In this document: positions 53,242 through 64,000 of the stretch, one piece after another
How positions within the stretch are numbered: the first letter of the stretch is position 1
Layout: each line of letters starts with the position of its first letter
From: an uncultured Pseudomonadales bacterium
GTDB taxonomy: Bacteria > Pseudomonadota > Gammaproteobacteria > Pseudomonadales > Azotimanducaceae
Direction of reading: 5' to 3'
Assembly: GCA_937921865.1 (NCBI GenBank)
Contig: CAKZWF010000033.1
Coordinates: forward strand, 1-64,000
DNA length: 64,000 nt
Made by a program: the position numbers and the translations under genes
The notes under the pieces: generated by a model
Seen by the model: only the letters and a program-made list of their open reading frames with translations
What the model was told of the DNA's origin: nothing
Databases searched by the model: none

Positions 53242-55341
53242 TTGAACCCAGTCATAAAAGAAATTCAGTTCGGCGATCATAAGCTGACCCTAGAAACGGG
53301 CCGTATCGCCAAACAGGCATCCGGTGCCGTGCTCGTCAGCATCGACGATGTCGTAGTGTTGTGTACGGTTGTTGGTCAGAAGAATGTCCGACCTGGTCAG
53401 GACTTCTTTCCTCTAACGGTTAACTATCAGGAAAAAACCTATGCAGCGGGAAAGATTCCCGGTGGTTTTTTTCGCCGTGAAGGTCGTCCTTCGGAAAAAG
53501 AAACGCTGACCTGTCGTCTCATCGACCGGCCGTTACGTCCGCTGTTTCCGAAAGGCTTTCTCAACGAAGTGCAGGTTATCTGTACGGTCATGTCGACTGA
53601 CAAAGACCAGGATCCGGATATAGCTGCGATGATCGGCGCATCCGCCGCTTTGGCGATCTCCGGTATTCCGTTCAACGGTCCGATCGCCGGTGCACGTGTC
53701 GGCTACAAAGACGGCACCTACCTGCTGAACCCAGGCTATGAGGCACTCAAAGAGTCTTCTCTGAACATGGTAGTCGCTGGTACTGAGGCTGCTGTGCTCA
53801 TGGTTGAATCAGAAGCGGCTGAGCTTTCAGAAGACGAGATGCTCGGGGCTGTGCTGTTCGGCCATCAGGAAATGCAGGGTGTCATTGGTGCCATCAAAGA
53901 GTTGGCAGCAGAAGTTGGCAAGCCGGGTTGGGATCTGCCAGAAGTGGTATCCAATGACGCATTAAAAAGCGCCGTCGAAGCGGCAGTCAAAGCCGACCTC
54001 GGCGAAGCCTATCGCGTCACCGATAAGGTTGAGCGGGTTGCGAAGGTCAATGCACTGCGTCGCGGACTTGTTGAGCAACTTGCTGGCGGTGAAGACAGCG
54101 CCTATACGGCTGATGAAGTCTCCGGCGCTTTTGGGTCTCTGGAGAAGAACATTGTTCGTCAGCGTGTCATCAATGGCGAGCCTCGCATCGATGGTCGTGA
54201 CCTGCGCAAGGTCCGTCCGATTCATGTGGAAGTCGGCATGCTGCCGAAGACCCACGGTTCGGCGCTGTTCACTCGGGGTGAAACCCAGGCGATTGTAGTC
54301 GCCACTCTTGGCACCATGCGCGACTCGGCGCTAATTGACGCGCTCGAGGGGACCTACAAAGATCCGTTCATGCTGCACTACAACTTCCCTCCCTACAGTG
54401 TTGGTGAAGCTGGCTTCATGGGTGGACCAAAGCGCCGGGAAATTGGCCACGGTCGTCTCGCTCGTCGTGGCGTTGAGGCAGTGCTGCCTGACCCGGAAGA
54501 ATTTCCGTATACCCTTCGAGTGGTTTCTGAAATTACCGAATCCAACGGTTCGAGTTCCATGGCCAGTGTCTGTGGTACCTCACTTGCGTTGATGGATGCA
54601 GGTGTACCGATGAAGGCACCGGTAGCTGGCGTCGCAATGGGCCTGGTTAAAGAAGGTTCGAAATTTGCGGTTCTGACCGACATTCTGGGTGATGAAGATC
54701 ACCTTGGTGATATGGACTTCAAAGTAGCGGGTACCGGCAAAGGTGTAACCGCCCTGCAGATGGACATCAAGATTCAAGGTATCACCGAGGAAATCATGGA
54801 AGCTGCGCTTCAGCAGGCCAATGAAGCCCGACTGCATATCCTTGACGAGATGAACAAGGTCCTGGATAAGTCTCGTGACAAGGTTTCCGACAACGCTCCA
54901 GCGATGAAAGTGCTTAACGTCCATCCGGACAAGATCCGCGACATCATCGGTAAAGGTGGTGCGATGATTCGCAGCATTGTTGACGAGACCGGTGCAGACA
55001 TCGACATCGAAGACGATGGCAGCGTGAAGATCTACGCAGAGAATTCTGACGCGATGGATGCGGCTGTTGCCAAAATCCAGGAGATCACTGCGGAAGCTGA
55101 AGTTGGCAAGATCTATGAAGGCAAAGTCGCCCGAATTGTTGATTTTGGTGCGTTCATTACCATTCTTCCAGGTAAAGACGGACTCCTGCACATTTCGCAG
55201 ATTGCTGATGAGCGCGTGGAGAATGTCACCGACTATCTGTCAGAAGGGCAGGATGTGAAGGTGGTCTGCCTTGATGTCGACCAGCGTGGTCGTATTAAGC
55301 TTTCCATGAAGGAAGTAGAGAGCTACGCCGAAAACGCCTGA
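53242..55341 (+). CDS. pnp: polyribonucleotide nucleotidyltransferase
   Basis: [13 protein letters not shown]-type N-term, [32 protein letters not shown] and S1 domains; TTG start 53242 after ggagg. Confidence 0.98.
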   Translation: MNPVIKEIQFGDHKLTLETGRIAKQASGAVLVSIDDVVVLCTVVGQKNVRPGQDFFPLTVNYQEKTYAAGKIPGGFFRREGRPSEKETLTCRLIDRPLRPLFPKGFLNEVQVICTVMSTDKDQDPDIAAMIGASAALAISGIPFNGPIAGARVGYKDGTYLLNPGYEALKESSLNMVVAGTEAAVLMVESEAAELSEDEMLGAVLFGHQEMQGVIGAIKELAAEVGKPGWDLPEVVSNDALKSAVEAAVKADLGEAYRVTDKVERVAKVNALRRGLVEQLAGGEDSAYTADEVSGAFGSLEKNIVRQRVINGEPRIDGRDLRKVRPIHVEVGMLPKTHGSALFTRGETQAIVVATLGTMRDSALIDALEGTYKDPFMLHYNFPPYSVGEAGFMGGPKRREIGHGRLARRGVEAVLPDPEEFPYTLRVVSEITESNGSSSMASVCGTSLALMDAGVPMKAPVAGVAMGLVKEGSKFAVLTDILGDEDHLGDMDFKVAGTGKGVTALQMDIKIQGITEEIMEAALQQANEARLHILDEMNKVLDKSRDKVSDNAPAMKVLNVHPDKIRDIIGKGGAMIRSIVDETGADIDIEDDGSVKIYAENSDAMDAAVAKIQEITAEAEVGKIYEGKVARIVDFGAFITILPGKDGLLHISQIADERVENVTDYLSEGQDVKVVCLDVDQRGRIKLSMKEVESYAENA

Positions 55342-55377
55342 GCCTGATATCGGCATAAGCATCGGCTTAGAGACTCA

Positions 55378-55411
55378 CGGCGAGTGGTTTAATCCACTCG
55401 CCGTTTTTTTT
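55378..55411 (+). terminator. Rho-independent terminator after pnp
   Basis: cggcgagtgg-tttaat-ccactcgccg followed by a T run. Confidence 0.92.
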
Positions 55412-55466
55412 ACCTGGCGTTCGCCAGCTTATAACTTCGACAGGCCTCAGTCCCCTAATATGAGGT

Positions 55467-57410
<1,944 letters not shown>

Positions 57411-57473
57411 CTTAATCTACCCTTTCTGATGAGCTGCCTGTTGTTCTGGTTGGGGAGCTTAAACCCGCTCGTG

Positions 57474-59048
57474 TTACTCGGCATTGTCGCGAGTAGTCTT
57501 TCGCAGATAGTCGATGAGACCTGCCGTTGACCCATCCTGTGTCAGTGTTGAGCTGCCGCCAAGCTGTTTGAAGATCGGATTGGCGAGTTTTTTCCCCAGC
57601 TCGACGCCCCATTGATCGAAGGAGTTTATTTGCCAGATCACCCCCTGGCAAAACGTTGTGTGTTCGTAGAGCGCCAGCAACGCGCCAATTGAGTGAGGTC
57701 GCAGATCCGGTAACACCAGCGTTGTGGTGGCATGGTTGCCGGCCACAGCTTTGTGTGGGTCAGCGTTGTCTTCGCCCATAAGCATGGCCTGACTCTGCCC
57801 AAGGGCATTGGCCAGCAGCCAATTATGGTGATCAGTAAGCTGATGCTCGTCGTTGGCGCAGACAATAAAATCAGCGGTAAACGATCTCGTGCCCTGGTGC
57901 AGCAGCTGATGATAGGCGTGTTGCCCGTTAGTTCCGGCACCACCCCAGACGACGGGCATGGTATGAATGGCAACCGGCGAGCCGTCTCGATGCACGCTTT
58001 TGCCGTTGCTCTCCATCATCAGCTGCTGCAGATAATCGGGCAGCAGCCTCAGTCGCTGTGCGTAGGGAAGGATGGCGTGATTGGTGACTCCAAGAAAGTT
58101 GTAGTTCCAGATACCGGTCAGCGCCATCAGCAGTGGCAGGTTGGCGTCTGCTTGTGCATTGAGGAAATGCTGATCCATGTCCCGTGCTCCCGCGAGCAGC
58201 TCAGCAAACGCGCTGTTGCCAGCAGCAAGCATGATCGGCAGACCGACGGCTGACCACAAAGAGTAGCGACCACCAACCCAGTCCCACAGTTCGAAACGAT
58301 TGGCTTCAGGTATGCCAAATGCAGATGCCGCTTCTGGATTGGATGACACCGCCAGAAAGTGCCTGGTGATTGCGTCGGAATTCGCCATACGTTCCAGGAA
58401 CCAGCTGCGCGCTGAAGAGGCGTTGATCTTGGTTTCCAGGGTAGAAAACGATTTGGAGACGATGATGAACAGGGTTCGCTCTGGATCCAGATCAGCCAGC
58501 ACTGCCGCCAGCGCGTGGGCGTCTATGTTGGCGACAAAATGAACGCGCGGCTGCTGGTTCAGCGGTTGCGAGAGAGCTTCATAAACCAGTTCCGGACCCA
58601 GGTGAGAGCCGCCGATGCCGATGTGCACGATGTCACTGATAGGTTTGCCGGTGGCTCCCCGCCAGCGGCCACTGCGGATCGCCGCGACGGTCTGTTCGAG
58701 CCGTTTGGTGACCTCGCCAACTCCTTGGGCGATGGCAGGCCGGTCATCGGGTGCTGCTCTCAGCGCCGTGTGCCCGACTGCGCGACCTTCGGTGGTGTTG
58801 ATTTTTTCGCCGTTAAACAGGCCGTCTCGGGCGGCTGGAAAACCGCTGGCCTGTGCCAGTTCCAGCAGCGCATTGACGATGTGGTTGTCCAGACGCTGTT
58901 TGGACAGATCCAGCAGCAGCCCGCCCGCAGAAAAAGTGAAATCGGTAAATCGGTCCGGAGCCGTTGTTCGAGTGCTCAACGGCGTGGTGATTGCGTCTGC
59001 GGCGAGTCTGGTCAGCTGGCGCCATTCCTGAAGTTGCTCGGGATTCAT
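57474..59048 (-). CDS. pgi: glucose-6-phosphate isomerase
   Basis: DIVHIGIGGSHLGPELVYEAL; VWGGAGTNGQHAYHQLLHQGT; FDQWGVELGKKLA. Confidence 0.97.
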   Translation of the reverse strand: MNPEQLQEWRQLTRLAADAITTPLSTRTTAPDRFTDFTFSAGGLLLDLSKQRLDNHIVNALLELAQASGFPAARDGLFNGEKINTTEGRAVGHTALRAAPDDRPAIAQGVGEVTKRLEQTVAAIRSGRWRGATGKPISDIVHIGIGGSHLGPELVYEALSQPLNQQPRVHFVANIDAHALAAVLADLDPERTLFIIVSKSFSTLETKINASSARSWFLERMANSDAITRHFLAVSSNPEAASAFGIPEANRFELWDWVGGRYSLWSAVGLPIMLAAGNSAFAELLAGARDMDQHFLNAQADANLPLLMALTGIWNYNFLGVTNHAILPYAQRLRLLPDYLQQLMMESNGKSVHRDGSPVAIHTMPVVWGGAGTNGQHAYHQLLHQGTRSFTADFIVCANDEHQLTDHHNWLLANALGQSQAMLMGEDNADPHKAVAGNHATTTLVLPDLRPHSIGALLALYEHTTFCQGVIWQINSFDQWGVELGKKLANPIFKQLGGSSTLTQDGSTAGLIDYLRKTTRDNAE

Positions 59049-59054
59049 AATCGG

Positions 59055-59780
59055 CTACAACAGAGTCGGATTTGGATTGAAGTACTGGCGGAATCCATCC
59101 ATTGAGACGATCTGTTCGAGCAGGGCATCAAAATGCCGATGATTGCTGGCGAAATCGATTTCGGCGGCGTTGACCACCAGAAGCGGTGCGTCGGAGTAGT
59201 AGTGGAAAAACTCCGTGTACTGGTCAATCAGCGCGTTCAGATAATCAGCGCTGATATCTCGCTCGTAGTTGATACCTCGACGGTAGATGCGTTGCAGCAG
59301 CACATTCTGGGGAGCCTGGAGATAGATCACCAGATCCGGGCGGGGTGCTTCGATAGCGAGGTTGTCGCGTATCTGTCGATACAGCGCATACTCATTGTCA
59401 TCGAGTGTCAGCTTCGCGAACAGATCGTCTTTTTCTATCAGGAAGTCGGCTACCAGTGTGTTACCGACCAGTCCGCTGCCGCCAATGTCTGCCATCTGTC
59501 GTGCCCGATGCAGCAGGAAAAACAGCTGCGTGGGCAGCGCGTGGCGCCTGCCTTCTCGGTAGTAACGATCCAGGAATGGGTTCTCGGCTGCAGGTTCGAA
59601 CAGCGTTGGATACTCCAGGACTTCGGCGAGCTTTTTCGCCAGCGTCGTTTTACCGACCCCGATCGGTCCCTCGATCGCGATATAGCTGGGGACGTTGCGA
59701 TCCTGCAGCTGCTGGCGATATAGCCCCAGAGTCTGGGCATCAGAATCTGTGTTCAGGCTGGTCTGGACCGGTGGGCTCAT
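59055..59780 (-). CDS. deoxynucleoside kinase
   Basis: YIAIEGPIGVGKTTLAKKLAEVLEYPTLFEPAAENPFLDRYY; PDLVIYLQAPQNVLLQRIYRRG. Confidence 0.9.
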   Translation of the reverse strand: MSPPVQTSLNTDSDAQTLGLYRQQLQDRNVPSYIAIEGPIGVGKTTLAKKLAEVLEYPTLFEPAAENPFLDRYYREGRRHALPTQLFFLLHRARQMADIGGSGLVGNTLVADFLIEKDDLFAKLTLDDNEYALYRQIRDNLAIEAPRPDLVIYLQAPQNVLLQRIYRRGINYERDISADYLNALIDQYTEFFHYYSDAPLLVVNAAEIDFASNHRHFDALLEQIVSMDGFRQYFNPNPTLL

Positions 59781-59822
59781 AGCGCTGTTACGGCTGTCGG
59801 TCCTGGGATGATCGCCAACGCA

Positions 59823-61115
59823 TCACGGGCATTCAAGCGAATCTGGTGATTGTGGCGCGGTTTTCTTTTTCTGTCGGCGGCGCCGGGGCGTGCGACCGGT
59901 GAGGGCACCAACCATTTTCTCTCGTTCCTCAGGGTCAACCTGCTGATAGCGCGTCCACCATTCTCCCGGCTCCACCACATCTTCGCCGGTTTCACCTCGC
60001 AGCAGCAGGAAATCATAGCCGGCGCGGAAGCGGGGGTTTTCTGCTAGACGGGTAATGTTGCGCGGGCGTCGCTCAACAAGTCGTTCCTGCAGGCTCCAGA
60101 CATCGCGCACAAACTGGCTGAAGCGTCGCGGAACTGCGATCACCTGCTGTTGGGCTGCCAGTGTTTCAGCCGCGGCCAGAAACCGGGCTTCTGCTGGTTT
60201 AACCGTGCTTTCATGATCCCGCACCCTGGCCTGATAGTCTTTCCAGAGCAGCACCGCGATCATGAAACCGGGGGTGATGGGCTTGTCCTCGGCAATCCGC
60301 TCGTCGGTGTTCTGCATTGCCTGCCTTATGAGCGGATCATCGGGTGCTGTGTTGGGGAACAGAACCACGCTCAGCGGGCAGTCGGCGAGCAGTCTCCAGG
60401 CGCGTTCACCATAGCCGGACAGCAGCAGTTTGAGCATTTCGTCAAACAGTCTGGCGGGTGGGATCGCACTCATCGCGCTGGCAGCCTCCGGCAACAGGCG
60501 GGTGATTTCGGTATCCAGGGTGAAGCCGATTTTTGCCTGGAATCGAATAGCCCTCAGCGCGCGTACTGGATCCTCGCGCAATCGTGTTGCGGTATCTCCG
60601 ATGAAGCGCAGACGGCGGTGTTTCAGATCTTCCAATCCGCCTACATAGTCGACAACTGTCTCACTGGTCGGATCGTAATAGAGGGCATTGATGGTGAAAT
60701 CACGGCGGAAGGCGTCTTCTTCAAGCGTGCCATAGACATTGTCGCGCAGAATCATGCCTTCATCTGAATGGCTGCGGTCGTCACTCTGCTTGGCACTGGT
60801 GTTGCTTCGAAACGTCGAGACCTCAATCAGCTCCCGACCGACACGAACATGGGCTATGCGGAATCTTCTGCCCACCAGTCGCGAGCGGCGGAACAGAGCT
60901 TTGACTTCTTCGGGCGTGGCGTTGGTGGCCACGTCGAAATCTTTCGGCTGGTGTTCGAGCAGCAGGTCACGCACACAACCACCCACCAGATAGGCGCTGA
61001 AGCCTTCCTGCTGCAGACGGCTGACCACTTCGACTCCGTGCTGATCAACAAGCATCGGATCAATGCCGTGCTCGGCCCTTTCCAGGCGTACCGGGTTGTT
61101 GGCGGCCGCGTTCAA
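59823..61115 (-). CDS. pcnB: poly(A) polymerase I
   Basis: AYLVGGCVRDLLLEHQPKDFDVATNATPEEVKALFRRSRLVGRRFRIAHV. Confidence 0.95.
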   Translation of the reverse strand: MNAAANNPVRLERAEHGIDPMLVDQHGVEVVSRLQQEGFSAYLVGGCVRDLLLEHQPKDFDVATNATPEEVKALFRRSRLVGRRFRIAHVRVGRELIEVSTFRSNTSAKQSDDRSHSDEGMILRDNVYGTLEEDAFRRDFTINALYYDPTSETVVDYVGGLEDLKHRRLRFIGDTATRLREDPVRALRAIRFQAKIGFTLDTEITRLLPEAASAMSAIPPARLFDEMLKLLLSGYGERAWRLLADCPLSVVLFPNTAPDDPLIRQAMQNTDERIAEDKPITPGFMIAVLLWKDYQARVRDHESTVKPAEARFLAAAETLAAQQQVIAVPRRFSQFVRDVWSLQERLVERRPRNITRLAENPRFRAGYDFLLLRGETGEDVVEPGEWWTRYQQVDPEEREKMVGALTGRTPRRRRQKKKTAPQSPDSLECP

Positions 61116-62380
61116 GAAACGTCTCGGCGGGGGCCCCGCTTGCGGGTTTTCTTACGTGGGATATTCAGCCGCTGGCGGCGCTCCCAGAGGCTTTTACGGC
61201 TGATTCCGAGTCGTTCTGCGAGTTCGGTTTCAGTCAACTGGTCCTGATGGGCGGTGACAAAACTGACGAAGTAGTCCTCCATGGTCTGATCCGGCGTCTG
61301 GGCGGCCAGGTTGTCGATGACTGGTGCTGCAGTTTCGATTGCCAGCAGCGAAGTTGTGATGGCATCTTCGCCCAGAATAACCGCCCTTTCGATCGCATTC
61401 TCCAATTCTCTGACATTGCCGGGCCAATGGTAGCTGACCAGGCTGTCTTTCGCCTCGCTGCTGAAACCCGGCTTGGGTTTACCCAGGCGTCGGCTGGTGC
61501 GGGTGAGTATGTCTTCCGCCAGCTGCAGGATGTCTTCACCCCGGTCCCGCAGTGGTGGAATATCCAGCGACACGACTTTCAGTCGATAGTAGAGATCCTG
61601 ACGGAACTGCTGGCTTTCGATCAGTCCGGCGAGATCTCGCTGGGTCGCAGCGATCAGTCTGACATTGGCGGTACTGCCGGCCAGCACCTGCAGAAGTCGT
61701 CCCTGGACGTCGAGCGGAAGTTCCCCGATCTCATCCAAAAACAGGGTGCCGCCCTCCGCAGCCTCCAGCAGGCCGCGATGGTCCTCCTGCTGGTCATGAC
61801 CAAACAGCTCAGCTTCGATCAGGTGAGTGGGTATCGCCGCGCAGTTTACCGAGATCAGCGCGGCCAGGCGGCGCTGACTGCGGGCGTGCAGCGCTCGGGC
61901 GACTAGTTCTTTACCGGTGCCGGATTCTCCGGATATCAGAACCGTTGACTCAGTCGGAGCGACTTTGCCTATGTGCTCCAACAGTGCTCGCATCGGTGGA
62001 CTGTCGCCACCCAGAGAAAAATCGCCGGACCGATCAGCACCGGTTTCAGCTAGTGCTCCATGAACGGGTATCAACAGCTGGTCGGCCGTTTCCGGATAGG
62101 CCTGGTAGTGGCTGGCGCCGGTCTTCATGGCTTTCACTGCCTCAGCAACCGTAGCCTGGCGGGAGAGAATCAGGACCGGCGTTCCCTGAGCCTGCGCAGC
62201 CAGCCTGGCACCAAAAGATTCATCACCGATAATGACGTCAGCGTTGCCCAGAGAGCCGAATTGCTCGGTAGCCGCGGATATCGACTCGGCGGTGAGCACA
62301 ACATGTCCATCCGCCTCAAGCCACTTGGCAAGTTGCGCTCGGCTGCCATCTGCGGGTATTAGGATCACAATACGACTCAT
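61112..62380 (-). CDS. NtrC-family AAA+ regulator, CbrB-like by position, lacking GAFTGA
   Basis: Walker A GESGTGKE, Walker B GGTLFLDEIGELPLDVQ, WPGNVRELENAIERAVIL, Fis-type HTH ETELAERLGISRKSLWERRQRL; after ELFGH the sequence is DQQEDHRGLLEAAEGG. ATGA overlap with pcnB. Confidence 0.9.
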   Translation of the reverse strand: MSRIVILIPADGSRAQLAKWLEADGHVVLTAESISAATEQFGSLGNADVIIGDESFGARLAAQAQGTPVLILSRQATVAEAVKAMKTGASHYQAYPETADQLLIPVHGALAETGADRSGDFSLGGDSPPMRALLEHIGKVAPTESTVLISGESGTGKELVARALHARSQRRLAALISVNCAAIPTHLIEAELFGHDQQEDHRGLLEAAEGGTLFLDEIGELPLDVQGRLLQVLAGSTANVRLIAATQRDLAGLIESQQFRQDLYYRLKVVSLDIPPLRDRGEDILQLAEDILTRTSRRLGKPKPGFSSEAKDSLVSYHWPGNVRELENAIERAVILGEDAITTSLLAIETAAPVIDNLAAQTPDQTMEDYFVSFVTAHQDQLTETELAERLGISRKSLWERRQRLNIPRKKTRKRGPRRDVS

Positions 62381-62417
62381 GCGGCGCGATGTTACCAAAA
62401 TCCGCCCGCGCCGGCCT

Positions 62418-63275
62418 TCATGTCTCGACCACGATATCCCGCCTGGGAATTTTTTCGAGCCGCCATTGTGCCGTTGCCCAGTCCAGCAGGCTGCTGCAGG
62501 TCGCTTCGCGCATCTCTGGCGTCACCAGGAAACCCAATGCAGCCAGTACGGTGCTGATGTTTTTCGACGCGTGTCGACTCTCAATGGGCTGTGCGCCGTG
62601 CTGTTTGGACAACTTCTGGCCATTGGCATGGATCAGGGTGGGCACATGGGCATACGCCGGTACGCTCAGACCCAGAGCGTCGATCAGGAATATCTGCCGG
62701 GCAGTGTTGTCCAGCAGATCCCTGCCGCGCACTACGTGTGAAATATCATCGTCGCCATCATCCACCGCGGTGGCCAGCTGGTAGGCGATCAGACCATCGC
62801 GCCTGCGGATGATGAAGTCGCCGAGAGTGTCACTGAGCCTCACTGTTTGGGGGCCCATGACGCCGTCGTCGAAAGAAATGGGTTGCTCATTGACGCGAAT
62901 TCGCACCGCACAGTCTGATCGTGGTTGTCGATGGTCTCGGCAGGTTCCCGGGTAGATCGACTGCCCCGCAAGCAGTCTTCGGGAACAGTTGCAGTAGAAA
63001 GACTGATCTGTCAGTTGTTGGAGAGCGTTTTCATAAACCGGCAGGCGCTCGCTCTGGCGTTGCACAGGGCCGTCCCAGATCAGGTCATGGGCTTCCAGGG
63101 CATGCAGAATCTCTGCTTCAGCGCCAGGCTGGTTGCGATGAACATCGAGGTCGTCGATGCGCAGGCGCCACCGATAGCCGCGGGCCCGGGCGTCCAGGAA
63201 GCTGGCGGTTGCAGCCAGCAGAGAACCAAGATGCAGTGGGCCGGTTGGCGAGGGGGCAAACCGGCCAGCAGTCAT
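62418..63275 (-). CDS. gluQ: glutamyl-Q tRNA(Asp) synthetase
   Basis: GRFAPSPTGPLHLGSLLAATASFLDARARGYRWRLRIDDLD; KLSKQHGAQPI. Confidence 0.93.
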   Translation of the reverse strand: MTAGRFAPSPTGPLHLGSLLAATASFLDARARGYRWRLRIDDLDVHRNQPGAEAEILHALEAHDLIWDGPVQRQSERLPVYENALQQLTDQSFYCNCSRRLLAGQSIYPGTCRDHRQPRSDCAVRIRVNEQPISFDDGVMGPQTVRLSDTLGDFIIRRRDGLIAYQLATAVDDGDDDISHVVRGRDLLDNTARQIFLIDALGLSVPAYAHVPTLIHANGQKLSKQHGAQPIESRHASKNISTVLAALGFLVTPEMREATCSSLLDWATAQWRLEKIPRRDIVVET

Positions 63276-63282
63276 CTCGCGA

Positions 63283-63738
63283 CTAGCCGTGGAGCTGCTT
63301 TTCTTTGATTTCGTCGAGCGATTTGCAGTCGACGCACTGTGATGCTGTCGGACGGGCCTCAAGGCGCCGCAGGCCGATTTCGACGCCGCAGGTATCGCAG
63401 TAACCGAAGTCGTTCTGATCCAGACGATCGATAGTTTGATCAATTTTCTTGATCAACTTGCGTTCCCGGTCCCGGGTGCGCAGTTCGATGCTGAACTCTT
63501 CTTCCTGGGTCGCGCGATCAGCCGGATCCGGAAAATTGGCGGCTTCGTCGCGCATGTGACCGACGGTCCGATCGACCTCTTCCATGAGTTCCTGACGCCA
63601 TTTCATCAGGATGTCGCGAAAGTGGTCCATCTGGCTATCGCTCATATAAGCCTCGTTCTTCTTGGGCTTATAGGGCGTAAAATTCTTAAACGGAGAGTCA
63701 GATTTTGCTGCGGACTTTTTCCGTGCTGTAGTTGCCAT
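63283..63738 (-). CDS. dksA: RNA polymerase-binding transcription factor DksA
   Basis: MSDSQMDHFRDILMKWRQELMEEVDRTVGHM; zinc-finger CDTC...CVDC. Confidence 0.97.
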   Translation of the reverse strand: MATTARKKSAAKSDSPFKNFTPYKPKKNEAYMSDSQMDHFRDILMKWRQELMEEVDRTVGHMRDEAANFPDPADRATQEEEFSIELRTRDRERKLIKKIDQTIDRLDQNDFGYCDTCGVEIGLRRLEARPTASQCVDCKSLDEIKEKQLHG

Positions 63739-63885
63739 ATCCCTGAAATTCCTACTGCAGGTGAAAAAAACGGGTGTGGAATGTGGCCCGAAATTGAAGG
63801 GCGCGTACGCTACCAGAACATCGACACATTCGCCATATAATCGATGCAACATTTTTACTGTTTTGAGGAGTCGCCAGTAGCAGCC

Positions 63886-64000
63886 ATGTATGCAGATCGT
63901 TTGCAGGAGATCGCCCCCTTTCGGGTCATGGAACTCATGGAGCGGGCCAAAGAGCTCGAATCCCGAGGCAAGCGCGTGGTCCATTTCGAGGTTGGCGAGC
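63886..64000 (+). CDS. class I aminotransferase, N-terminal fragment (runs off the window edge)
   Basis: ATG 63886: MYADRLQEIAPFRVMELMERAKELESRGKRVVHFEVGE. Confidence 0.7.
   Translation, partial: MYADRLQEIAPFRVMELMERAKELESRGKRVVHFEVGE

Overview
The window is mostly chromosomal housekeeping DNA from what looks like a gammaproteobacterium. It carries the recN-hrcA-grpE-dnaK-dnaJ-dapB-carAB-greA-yhbY-rlmE-ftsH-folP-glmM-tpiA-secG-tRNA-Leu-tRNA-fMet-rimP-nusA-infB-rbfA-truB-rpsO-pnp backbone, followed by acs-pgi-dNK-pcnB-regulator-gluQRS-dksA on the minus strand. The first ~25 kb is more accessory: a GAF/PP2C/STAS phosphatase, pyrC, an OAH sulfhydrylase, a glycosyltransferase, a PhyH oxygenase, a TonB receptor/cytochrome c/Tat-FAD oxidase/Tat-PLP enzyme operon, and decayed genes. 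The most interesting signal is a DsbA/FrnE-family gene (9861..10499, minus) that the ORF track splits in two. An in-frame TGA sits exactly at the first Cys of the CPWC active site (FTDYV-TGA-PWCYLS), and a 7-bp stem with a CGGGC loop begins 20 nt after it, as expected for a bacterial SECIS, so it is a candidate selenoprotein. Second is a CbrB-like NtrC-family regulator next to pcnB that has lost the GAFTGA loop, has a shortened second loop and a degenerate receiver, and has no sensor kinase beside it. Other observations include sigma32-type promoters on grpE and dnaK, a VNTR that contains the rlmE stop codon, a nested hairpin RNA before carA, a terminator overlapping a -10-like box before rimP, and an initiator tRNA with a U1:U72 mismatch. 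No CRISPR array, prophage, transposon or rRNA was seen. All family calls come from reading motifs; no search was run.
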